From the NCBI GenBank assembly GCA_019058515.1, contig JAHPYY010000137.1, forward strand, positions 1-13,414: a stretch of 13,414 nucleotides of DNA, read 5' to 3'. Made by a program: the position numbers and the translations under genes. The DNA comes from Promethearchaeota archaeon (GTDB lineage Archaea > Asgardarchaeota > Lokiarchaeia > Sigynarchaeales > SOKP01). The notes under the pieces are model-generated. The model was given only the letters and a program-made list of their open reading frames with translations, was not told where the DNA came from and did no database searches. Positions 1 through 6,501 of the stretch are shown here, piece after piece; positions within the stretch are counted from its first letter, which is position 1, and each line of letters begins with the position of its first letter.

Positions 1-178
1 ATTGTCTTTATATTTATACAATGTAGGCTTCGTGATTTGTAATAATTTACATGCTTCGGAAGATTTCATTACATTATTATTAAAAAGCATAACATTTATA
101 CATAGAGACTACTAAGATTTGTTAGTTTATTTGATCATATCAAAATGATCACCATTAAAAGAAATGTTATAGTATTTT

Positions 179-182
179 GGAG
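179..182 (+). promoter_or_regulatory. Candidate ribosome binding site of the corrinoid protein gene
   Basis: GGAG lies 11 nt before the ATG at 194. It matches four bases of the archaeal anti-Shine-Dalgarno complement. A TATA-like stretch at 167-174 is centred about 24 nt before the same ATG, so the gene could instead be leaderless. The two readings cannot be separated from sequence alone. Confidence 0.4.
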
Positions 183-193
183 TTAATAATCAA

Positions 194-841
194 ATGAACG
201 ATTCAAGCGAAATTGTACAATTTAGGGATGCGATTGTAGAATTGGAATTAGAAAACGCTAAAAGAATATGCCAAACCATGGTGGATAAGGGAACTTCTCC
301 CTTTGATATTATACAGAACGGAATAACTCCTGCTCTAATAACGGTTGGATATAAATTCGAGGCTGAGGAATATTTTCTGCCCGAATTAATAATGGCGGGA
401 GAAATTATGAATCAGATTACGATGCAGTTAAATCCATATATTAAAAAGGAAAATCCACAAAAAACCATCGGGAAAGTTATAATTGGTACTGCAAAAACGG
501 ATATTCACGATATTGGGAAAGGAATTGTGAAGACTTTTCTAGAAGCTGAGGGATTTGAAGTTATAGACTTAGGCGTAGATGTTTCTACTGAACAATTTAT
601 TAAAGCAATAGAAGAAGAAAATCCAGATATTTTGGCGATATCAACGCTTCTATCAAGTTCAATGGTGGAAATACAGAAATTACCAAAAGACTTGGAAGTT
701 GCTAAATTACGAGATAAGGTAAAAATAATAATAGGAGGGGCACCAATTACTAAAGAATTTGTCAAAGATATAGGCGCAGACGGATTTGCTGAGAATGCGA
801 TTCAAGGAGTAAAATTATGTAAGAGGTGGGTCGAAAAATGA
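194..841 (+). CDS. Corrinoid (B12-binding) methyltransferase protein, MtaC/MtbC/MttC type
   Basis: A 215-residue cobalamin-binding protein that would carry a methyl group on its cobalt between a substrate methyltransferase and an acceptor methyltransferase, in the cytoplasm. Residues 1-85 form the helical cap domain typical of methionine-synthase-like corrinoid proteins. Residues 90-215 form the Rossmann-like B12 domain. The lower-ligand motif DxHxxG is seen as DIHDIG at 103-108, with His105 as the expected cobalt ligand. The supporting STLLSS (150-155) and GGAP (181-184) motifs are also present. Length is normal for the family. A GGAG at 179-182 lies 11 nt before the ATG and could be a weak ribosome binding site. 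The stop codon overlaps the start of the URO-D methyltransferase gene (ATGA), so the two are translationally coupled and probably partners. The methylated substrate (methanol, methylamines, methoxy compounds or betaines) cannot be read from this protein. Confidence 0.93.
   Translation: MNDSSEIVQFRDAIVELELENAKRICQTMVDKGTSPFDIIQNGITPALITVGYKFEAEEYFLPELIMAGEIMNQITMQLNPYIKKENPQKTIGKVIIGTAKTDIHDIGKGIVKTFLEAEGFEVIDLGVDVSTEQFIKAIEEENPDILAISTLLSSSMVEIQKLPKDLEVAKLRDKVKIIIGGAPITKEFVKDIGADGFAENAIQGVKLCKRWVEK
823..828 (+). promoter_or_regulatory. Shine-Dalgarno site deciding the URO-D methyltransferase start
   Basis: GAGGTG ends 9 nt before the ATG at 838 and matches six bases of the anti-Shine-Dalgarno complement. 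It lies inside the end of the upstream corrinoid gene. A GTG at 826 lies in frame but overlaps this site, so it is a poor start. Confidence 0.65.
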
Positions 842-1977
842 ATCCAAAAGAGAGAATTATGGCAGTTTTACGGAAAGAAACTCCCGATAAAATACCTTTT
901 AGCGTATATCTAGAATCGTTAAACATTGCTGGTCTTGCATTATATGCTCCCTGGCGAAAGTTGCTAGACGAAGGACTTTGTATACATGCTTCTATGGCAG
1001 TTCAAGCGCACACCGTTTCTTGTCCGAATTGTACCTTGGATATTACGCATCACTATGGTAATCGGATGTCCTGGTCCACTGTAGATATTTTAATGGCATT
1101 GAACACCTCTCATAAGGCTACAGGAATTGTAAATACGTCCAAGGGGGACTTAACATTTGCAACCATGTGGAAAAGTTTAGATGTATCGGAGCAACTTCCT
1201 TGGTTTCCTGAAGATGGTTATTTGATAAAATCAGTTGAGGATTACGAAATATTAAAAGCGATTATTGAAGATACCGAATATGCTCCTTCTTACAATGATA
1301 TCACAGATTTACAAATGATTATTGGAGATTACGGCATTATTTCAGCTTTCGTTCCGAAATCACCGTTTCAGGCTATGCGTATGTTAATGGGACCAAAAAG
1401 ACTTTCAATAGATTATTACACGAATAGAGACGAATTTAACGACTTGTATAGGTTGATCTATAAAAAAGAAATTGAAGCCTATAAAATCGCTGCTGAATCT
1501 CCAGCTGAAGTGATATGGGGACCAGATAACGTTACTGGATTGGTTACAACCCCCACCTTTTTTAAAACTTATAGTTTACCCTTTTACAACGAAGTAGCTG
1601 ACATCTTTCATAAGCAAGATAAAGTTTACATAGTGCATATGGATGGTGAGTTAAAGAATCTCAAAGATCTTATCCCGCAAACCCATATAGATGTGATTGA
1701 AAGCTTTACTCCTCCACCAATAGGAAATTTACCATTAGAAGAGGCGAAGAAATTGTGGAAAGATAAAATAATATGGGCAAACTTTCCTGAGCCAGTGAGT
1801 CTTCAAGGACAAAAAATAGTCCGAAAAACGACGCAAGATATGCTGAAAAGCGTCGCTCCAGGTGATAATTTCCTATTTGGTTGTTCTGAAGAATTTCCGT
1901 CGTTTATGCATATGCTAGCCAGCGTTCCTACGATTTTAAAAACCATAAATAAATACGGAAAATACCCCATAGAATAA
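838..1977 (+). CDS. URO-D-family corrinoid methyltransferase (MtaA/MtbA or O-demethylase-like)
   Basis: A 379-residue TIM-barrel protein of the uroporphyrinogen-decarboxylase superfamily. In this context it should move a methyl group to or from the corrinoid protein encoded just upstream. The opening (MNPKERIMAVL, then ETPDKIPF) is the usual N-terminus of this superfamily. Methyltransferases of the MtaA/MtbA branch bind zinc through an HxC motif plus a distal Cys. Here the matching site reads His267-Met-Asp269-Gly, with Cys349 as the likely distal ligand and Glu288 nearby, so the first Cys is replaced by Asp. ATG 838 is preferred over the in-frame GTG at 826 because it overlaps the preceding stop as ATGA and has a GAGGTG ribosome binding site 9 nt upstream. 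A true heme-pathway decarboxylase is unlikely given the corrinoid partner. Whether it acts on the methylated substrate or on the final acceptor is open. Confidence 0.85.
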   Translation: MNPKERIMAVLRKETPDKIPFSVYLESLNIAGLALYAPWRKLLDEGLCIHASMAVQAHTVSCPNCTLDITHHYGNRMSWSTVDILMALNTSHKATGIVNTSKGDLTFATMWKSLDVSEQLPWFPEDGYLIKSVEDYEILKAIIEDTEYAPSYNDITDLQMIIGDYGIISAFVPKSPFQAMRMLMGPKRLSIDYYTNRDEFNDLYRLIYKKEIEAYKIAAESPAEVIWGPDNVTGLVTTPTFFKTYSLPFYNEVADIFHKQDKVYIVHMDGELKNLKDLIPQTHIDVIESFTPPPIGNLPLEEAKKLWKDKIIWANFPEPVSLQGQKIVRKTTQDMLKSVAPGDNFLFGCSEEFPSFMHMLASVPTILKTINKYGKYPIE

Positions 1978-1983
1978 ATTCTC

Positions 1984-1990
1984 AAAAAAA
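1984..1990 (-). terminator. T-run terminator (minus strand) after the sensor gene
   Basis: Seven A residues on the plus strand give a T7 on the minus strand, about 80 nt after the stop of the minus-strand sensor gene that ends at 2070. Confidence 0.35.
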
Positions 1991-2049
1991 TTAATGGAAT
2001 TATTTGAATAGAGAATTATATACTCAAGCAATCAAGCCAAAATATTACA

Positions 2050-2055
2050 TTTTTT
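2050..2055 (+). terminator. T-run terminator after the methyltransferase pair
   Basis: Six T residues about 73 nt after the stop of the URO-D methyltransferase gene, in the short gap between convergent genes. No stem-loop is visible, as expected for archaeal termination. Confidence 0.35.
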
Positions 2056-2069
2056 AGGAAACTTCCTTT

Positions 2070-2783
2070 TTATTTAATCCATGTTAGTTTTAAATCGAAA
2101 ACTGCTTTTAGTTGTTGTAAAATTTCCTCCAATAAACTTTCCTCTTCTTTAAGGAACGCTTGCTCTTCGATATAATGAAGATCTATACCTAACTTTCTTT
2201 GCTTTATAAATACCTCTTTAGACATTTTCCACGGAGTAGTAACAAAATTCTCAGTTTTGTATTCTTTTCCATCAAAATGAATTTTTACACATATTAGTTT
2301 AGGAAATTGCCATGCACAGCGGATTTTATCTAGGGTTGAAATTAATATCTCTTCGAGTGAATTATTGGGATCGTTTATACTTGTAATAATGTCATATATG
2401 CAATTTAGCTCCTTTACTCGTTCTTTTAAAGAATATTCAGTTTTAGATATGCGTTCACTTAATATTGTCACCACGATACTAACAACAATTAATAAAAAAG
2501 CTCTTAGCAAATTTTCCACTTGAAAAATATTAAATATATCTTGATTTAGAAATATTGGCAATATTATTAACAAAGACACTAAGAACGTAGTTAGAATCAA
2601 GCCTTTCTTTTTCCACCAAATGCACGATAATATAATGGGTATATAAAAAAAGTGGGAAAAAATTATGTCAGTTTTAAGTATAAATTGAAAATACATTTGT
2701 AATAAAATCGCAATTGATGTTAGAACTGATATGAGAATAATTTGAAACTTATCTTCTTTAATCTGACTTTTTAATAAACTCAT
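2070..2783 (-). CDS. Membrane sensor: four helices plus GAF-like domain, no output domain
   Basis: A 237-residue protein. Four hydrophobic segments lie at about 14-36, 41-57, 60-79 and 91-109. A conserved-looking FYIPIILSCIWW stretch sits at 46-57, as in the membrane input domains of many archaeal and bacterial histidine kinases. A charged helix at 110-128 would act as the signalling linker. Residues 126-230 look like a GAF-type domain, with LNCIYDIITSI, then CAWQFP, then YKTENF and a W/K-containing strand. In family members this arrangement is normally followed by a histidine kinase or a phosphatase. Here the protein stops straight after the GAF-like helix, with no H-box or ATPase motifs. 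The opposite strand just downstream holds the convergent URO-D gene, so no displaced kinase remnant can follow. It may signal through a partner protein. Ligand unknown. Confidence 0.7.
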   Translation of the reverse strand: MSLLKSQIKEDKFQIILISVLTSIAILLQMYFQFILKTDIIFSHFFYIPIILSCIWWKKKGLILTTFLVSLLIILPIFLNQDIFNIFQVENLLRAFLLIVVSIVVTILSERISKTEYSLKERVKELNCIYDIITSINDPNNSLEEILISTLDKIRCAWQFPKLICVKIHFDGKEYKTENFVTTPWKMSKEVFIKQRKLGIDLHYIEEQAFLKEEESLLEEILQQLKAVFDLKLTWIK

Positions 2784-2958
2784 TTTGACTAATCTGTATT
2801 GTTATTTCCAAAATATCTCTAATTAATTCAATATTTGTATATTCTCTAATTATTTTTCAATATATTTGAAAGTCTCCAATTTAAAATATCAAAATTAAGT
2901 TAATGAATAAAAGGATTACTTCAAAAATAATGAAATAAGATTTTAATTTTAAATAAAA

Positions 2959-3393
2959 TTATTTTAAGCGTTTTAGATGCTTAATAGACTTAATTCTTTT
3001 AATCTCGCTAATCTTTTCCCAGTCTAACGAAAGGTGTTCTAAACATTTTAATTGGTCTAAATTATTTACTTCTAAAATGTTGTTATGATTAAGGTATAAT
3101 TCTTTAAGATTTACCAAAGAATCCAAACCACATATCTCGGAGATATTGTTGTGATTAAGTCGTAAAATTAAAAGACTTTCAAGCCCCTTTAGTCCTTTTA
3201 TTTCTGATATTTTATTATGACTTAGATCTAGCTCTTTCAAGTTTTTCAATTCATTCAAACCTTTGATGTTCAATATATCTTCTATTTGCTTGTGCGATAA
3301 ATCTAAGCTTCCTTTTTTGGCAAAATGTTTTATTCCTTTATAGAACACATATTCAATATTAAGACCTGATTTATTTACATTATTCTCAGACAT
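2959..3393 (-). CDS. Small SDS22-like leucine-rich-repeat protein
   Basis: A 144-residue protein built almost wholly of leucine-rich repeats. After about 29 leading residues come five repeats: 30-54 (25 residues), then 22-residue units at 55-76, 77-98 and 99-120, and a last degenerate unit at 121-144. Each follows the SDS22 pattern LxLxxNxIxEIxxLxxLxxLxx; the best copies read LDLSHNKISEI, LRLNHNNISEI and LYLNHNNILEV. No signal peptide or membrane helix is seen, so it is probably cytoplasmic and works by binding another protein. Such 22-residue LRR proteins are frequent in Asgard archaea and eukaryotes. There is no C-terminal cap or extra domain. It lies 175 nt upstream of the sensor gene on the same strand, too far to assume one transcript. 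The binding partner is unknown. Confidence 0.85.
   Translation of the reverse strand: MSENNVNKSGLNIEYVFYKGIKHFAKKGSLDLSHKQIEDILNIKGLNELKNLKELDLSHNKISEIKGLKGLESLLILRLNHNNISEICGLDSLVNLKELYLNHNNILEVNNLDQLKCLEHLSLDWEKISEIKRIKSIKHLKRLK
3030..3228 (-). repeat. 66-nt periodic repeats coding the LRR units
   Basis: The LRR gene keeps DNA-level similarity between units. Near-identical blocks around 3081-3090, 3147-3156 and 3213-3222 are spaced exactly 66 nt (22 codons) apart. This suggests fairly recent internal duplication, with divergence of the outer units. Confidence 0.6.
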
Positions 3394-3483
3394 AACCTTA
3401 ATTATAATTAATCTTAGTAGAGTTAAAATACCTTTAGTTTTCCCTCATAATGGAAATTAATTTGAATTAATTCTCATTATTTT

Positions 3484-3492
3484 GAATATTAA
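3484..3492 (+). promoter_or_regulatory. Candidate TATA box for the sulfatase-maturase-like gene
   Basis: GAATATTAA ends about 26 nt before the ATG at 3518, and no ribosome binding site lies between. This fits a leaderless archaeal promoter but is a weak match in AT-rich DNA. Confidence 0.4.
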
Positions 3493-3517
3493 CATTTGGC
3501 AATTTTAGTCAGTAATA

Positions 3518-4735
3518 ATGAAACCTTTTTCCTTGTTGATAAAACCTGCTGGAGCCGATTGCAACCTCAGGTGTGAATATTGCTTTTACATTGATCATTT
3601 GGAAAAAGGAAATAACCCTCCCCGAATGACGGACGAGATACTAGAAAAAATGATTTCAAGTTACATGGCAACTTATCAAGAGGGTAGATACACATTCGGT
3701 TGGCAGGGAGGGGAACCTACATTAATGGGTCTAAAATTTTTCGAAAAAGTCGTTGAATTTCAAAAGAAATACGGTTCACCTGGAGCATATGTAAGCAATG
3801 GTCTCCAAACCAACGGAACCCTGATAACTGAAAAATTAGCGAAATTTTTTGGAGAGTACAAATTTCTGGCAGGAGTGAGCTTAGATGGTCCCCCTAATCT
3901 TCACGATCATTATCGTAAAACCATTAGAGCTACTCCAACTCATTCTCTAGTTATGAAAGGAATTCAAAACTTAAAGAAATATCGCGTAGAATTTAATATT
4001 CTTACTTTGGTGAATAATTATACTGTAACAAAAGCTAAGCAAATTTATAACTATTTAAAAGAAAATGAATTTTTCTTCCATCAATACATACCCTGCGTTG
4101 AATTTGATAAGAATAATCAACCACGACCTTACTCTATAACCGGCAAACTATGGGGGAGATTTTTATGCGAAATTTTTGACATCTGGATCGCGGAAGATAC
4201 ACGTAAAATTTCAATTAGATTATTCGATTCTATATTGGAATTTTTAGTGTATGGAAACGCTAACATGTGCTACATGAATACAGATTGTCGCCAATATTTT
4301 GTAGTAGAACATGATGGCTCGATATATCCCTGCGATTTCTTTGTTAGAGATAATTTAAAACTGGGAAATATAATGGTAGATTCTTGGGACGCATTATCCA
4401 AGTCGTCAATTTACAAGCAATTTGGTGAAGCTAAGAACTCTTATGCTAGTGCATGTGACTCATGCTCTTTCTTATCTTTATGCTATGGCGATTGCCAAAA
4501 ATTTCGAAGAGGTAAAAGTTCCAAATCTAGCAACCTAAGTATCCTTTGCAAAGGTTGGAGGCAATTTTACGCTCATTCAATACCATACTTTAAAAAACTT
4601 GCGGAAAAAATTAGAATAGAACAAAATATTAAAGTCAATCCCCCTAAATTGAATTTTAAATTCGGACGGAACGATGCTTGCCCTTGTGGAAGTGGAAAAA
4701 AGTATAAAAATTGTTGTATGAGCCCCTTTCGTTAA
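3518..4735 (+). CDS. Anaerobic sulfatase-maturase-like radical SAM/SPASM protein with C-terminal SEC-C motif
   Basis: A 405-residue radical SAM enzyme. The family oxidises a Cys or Ser of a sulfatase to formylglycine under anoxic conditions. The radical SAM cluster motif is Cys15-x3-Cys19-x2-Cys22 in CNLRCEYC, preceded by [15 protein letters not shown] (61-69) and SLDGP (121-125) follow, as in this family. The SPASM region for two further Fe-S clusters holds Cys251, 257, 272, 313, 316, 322, 326 and 344. Residues 383-400 form a SEC-C zinc motif ([11 protein letters not shown], then CC), with Cys388, Cys390, Cys399 and Cys400. This motif is an addition to the core enzyme and may help bind the substrate protein. 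No sulfatase gene lies in the window, so its target is either elsewhere or another peptide. The MFS gene follows 97 nt later with its own promoter. Confidence 0.9.
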   Translation: MKPFSLLIKPAGADCNLRCEYCFYIDHLEKGNNPPRMTDEILEKMISSYMATYQEGRYTFGWQGGEPTLMGLKFFEKVVEFQKKYGSPGAYVSNGLQTNGTLITEKLAKFFGEYKFLAGVSLDGPPNLHDHYRKTIRATPTHSLVMKGIQNLKKYRVEFNILTLVNNYTVTKAKQIYNYLKENEFFFHQYIPCVEFDKNNQPRPYSITGKLWGRFLCEIFDIWIAEDTRKISIRLFDSILEFLVYGNANMCYMNTDCRQYFVVEHDGSIYPCDFFVRDNLKLGNIMVDSWDALSKSSIYKQFGEAKNSYASACDSCSFLSLCYGDCQKFRRGKSSKSSNLSILCKGWRQFYAHSIPYFKKLAEKIRIEQNIKVNPPKLNFKFGRNDACPCGSGKKYKNCCMSPFR

Positions 4736-4802
4736 ATTACATTGCAATCTAACGAGATTCAACTCTGTGTTATTTACAAAAAATTGTTCTTTGAAGGAAT
4801 CT

Positions 4803-4810
4803 TTATATAA
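4803..4810 (+). promoter_or_regulatory. TATA box of the MFS transporter gene
   Basis: TTATATAA is centred about 26 nt before the ATG at 4833, with no ribosome binding site between. This is the clearest leaderless archaeal promoter in the window, and it shows that the transporter can be transcribed separately from the upstream radical SAM gene. Confidence 0.75.
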
Positions 4811-4832
4811 TTTTACGACTCAATTTTAAATC

Positions 4833-6137
4833 ATGAACGAAACGAAATCTTCTTCGGGAGAAAGAACAAAAAAGTACATAAGATACCTGTTTCTGATATT
4901 AGCATTGGTCCAAATTATGGACGCCTATACAACCACTTATACCGCCGCTTTTCCGTCGAAAATAATTGAAGAATTCTTAATTATACCTTATAGCATGGAT
5001 ATCAATGTAGCTCAAGCTATATTGTCTTTTTCTATTGGAATTGCCACAGCAGGTATGTATTTTGTCTTTTTTAACCAGTATTTTGCGGATAAATTGGGAA
5101 GAAAGAAAATGTTAGGTATTACTACTTTAGGAATGGGAGTTTCAGCCCTTTTATTAGCGCTTTCAATTAATATTTGGCTTTATACAATATTCCTGTTCTG
5201 CACATACTTATTTTTCAGCTCAGATATGTGGTTACTCTACGCAAATGAAGAATCTCCAGCAAAAAAGAAAGCTGTATACACAAACTTACTGCTGGCGTTC
5301 GGAGTAATGGGTCCCATTATGATGCCGCTCATGCGTTCTGTTTTTATAACCGAAACTTCACCTTTGTGGATGTGGAGAGGAATGACGCTTTTTCCTATAA
5401 TTCTCGGTATTCCCTTAGGTATCGTAATCTTTTTCACTATCCGAGAAACAAAGATCTACGAAACCGCTAAGATCGAAGGAAAATTGGAAGTAGAAAAGAT
5501 TTTCTTAAAAGAAAACGTGAAAATTGTGTTTCAGTCTCCATATAAAAAAGAATACATTGTGCTATTAGTTATGAGTTTTACAGCAGGGCTTAATTTCGTC
5601 ATACTTCAGTTGGCAGAGAGTTTTCTAGCACAAAGCACGACTTTAGGCGAAGGAGATATAAACTTAATCATAATAATTGTAGCTCTCTCAGTTATATTAG
5701 GGTACTTGTTAACCGGATTTATAGCCGATCGAATCGGTAGAAAGCCATTGATGATGATATATTCGTTTTTTGTTCCTGTTGGAGCCATTTTTTTGTTTCT
5801 AGGGTCGCAAATAACCACGAATGTTTTCCTAATCGCAAGTCTAGGTGTAGCATTCGTATACATCGGTTACAACGGATTATTAATCGTGATTAGGATTGTA
5901 GTAATGGAAATCATGTCAACCGACACTAGAGGAACCGGTATGGGCGTGAGAGGGCTGACAACAGCATTAGGTATCACTACTGGATTTCTAGTGGGAGCAG
6001 GGGTGACTTTATTTTCCAATCTTGGATTGGCATTTATTTTATTGAGCCTTCCTCTATTCGCAAACTTATTTCTGGTCTTAAAATATCTTAAAGAAACGAA
6101 AGGAACAGACTTAAGTACCGTAGAAATAAAGGCTTAA
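4833..6137 (+). CDS. MFS transporter, sugar-transporter type
   Basis: A 434-residue integral membrane protein with about 12 hydrophobic segments in two halves, divided by a charged loop near 205-240. Both copies of the MFS loop signature are present: DKLGRKK at 86-92 and ADRIGRKP at 298-305. RET (204-206) ends the first half. TDTRGTG (363-369) is the usual late motif. The C-terminal tail KETKG (420-424) followed by LSTVE is characteristic of the sugar-transporter subfamily. It probably carries a sugar or other small organic solute by proton symport; the substrate cannot be named. It sits between a sulfatase-maturase-like gene and, on the other strand, rhamnulokinase, so a link to glycan or rhamnose uptake is possible but not shown. 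Length and topology are normal. Confidence 0.88.
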   Translation: MNETKSSSGERTKKYIRYLFLILALVQIMDAYTTTYTAAFPSKIIEEFLIIPYSMDINVAQAILSFSIGIATAGMYFVFFNQYFADKLGRKKMLGITTLGMGVSALLLALSINIWLYTIFLFCTYLFFSSDMWLLYANEESPAKKKAVYTNLLLAFGVMGPIMMPLMRSVFITETSPLWMWRGMTLFPIILGIPLGIVIFFTIRETKIYETAKIEGKLEVEKIFLKENVKIVFQSPYKKEYIVLLVMSFTAGLNFVILQLAESFLAQSTTLGEGDINLIIIIVALSVILGYLLTGFIADRIGRKPLMMIYSFFVPVGAIFLFLGSQITTNVFLIASLGVAFVYIGYNGLLIVIRIVVMEIMSTDTRGTGMGVRGLTTALGITTGFLVGAGVTLFSNLGLAFILLSLPLFANLFLVLKYLKETKGTDLSTVEIKA

Positions 6138-6138
6138 C

Positions 6139-6161
6139 TTTTTTTTATTTATATTTTTTTT
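6139..6161 (+). terminator. Double T-run terminator of the MFS gene
   Basis: Two runs of eight T (6139-6146 and 6154-6161) follow directly after the MFS stop codon with no stem-loop, a typical archaeal intrinsic terminator. It fills the 25-nt gap to the end of the convergent minus-strand gene. Confidence 0.7.
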
Positions 6162-6162
6162 A

Positions 6163-6492
6163 TTATTTTATTTCTGAGATTGAATTTACTTTCCACATAT
6201 AATCGTTTAAGTTAATTTTGAAATCATCGGAAACTACTACTCCCTCGGCTTTCAACTTATTCCTCTGATATTGCTTGTCTTCTGTCTTAGTTAACGATAT
6301 AAGTCCTTTTGAATTGATTACCCTATGCCAGGGAAGGCTATATTTTCCTGAAGACGAATGAAGCAACCAAGAGACGGTTCTGGCAGCTCTTGGACTGCCC
6401 GCAAGCTTAGCAATTCTCCCATAGGTTAACACTTTACCTTTAGGGATGTTCTGGATAATGTAAATTATCTGGTTTGTCAATTCAGTTGGCAT
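6163..6492 (-). CDS. Alkyltransferase-like protein (ATL), Cys-to-Trp MGMT homologue
   Basis: A 109-residue protein matching the DNA-binding domain of O6-alkylguanine-DNA alkyltransferase. The active-site motif PCHRV of true alkyltransferases is PWHRV here (54-58), with Trp55 in place of the methyl-accepting Cys, so it cannot repair by methyl transfer. This substitution defines the ATL family, which flips and binds O6-alkylguanine and recruits nucleotide excision repair. The helix-turn-helix region keeps TYGRIAKLAG (23-32) with Tyr24 for base flipping and the arginine finger, probably Arg38 in SPRAARTV. Length is typical for ATLs. The start lies only 9 nt after the stop of rhamnulokinase, with no ribosome binding site visible, so both are probably on one transcript. 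The pairing of a DNA-damage protein with a sugar kinase is unexplained. Confidence 0.88.
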   Translation of the reverse strand: MPTELTNQIIYIIQNIPKGKVLTYGRIAKLAGSPRAARTVSWLLHSSSGKYSLPWHRVINSKGLISLTKTEDKQYQRNKLKAEGVVVSDDFKINLNDYMWKVNSISEIK

Positions 6493-6501
6493 GATTTGCT
6501 A

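Noticed and set aside
1..193. Possible CRISPR, tRNA or small gene at the left edge
   Set aside because: No regular repeats, no cloverleaf-like GC-rich stretch and no coding frame are seen; only AT-rich promoter-like sequence with short chance repeats of GCTTCG at 27-32 and 53-58.
505..765. 86-residue open frame on the minus strand inside the corrinoid protein gene
   Set aside because: It lies wholly within a well-supported gene, has no promoter and shows no recognisable protein features.
826..837. GTG at 826 as start of the URO-D methyltransferase
   Set aside because: It overlaps the ribosome binding site and adds four residues not expected in the family; ATG 838 fits the ATGA overlap.
2070..2783. 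Histidine kinase
   Set aside because: No H-box, N, G1 or G2 ATPase motifs; the protein ends after the GAF-like domain.
5606..5863. 85-residue minus-strand frame inside the MFS gene
   Set aside because: It is the antisense of membrane helices and carries no promoter or family motifs.
6163..6492. Active O6-methylguanine methyltransferase
   Set aside because: The acceptor Cys is Trp55, so the protein can bind alkylated DNA but not accept the alkyl group.
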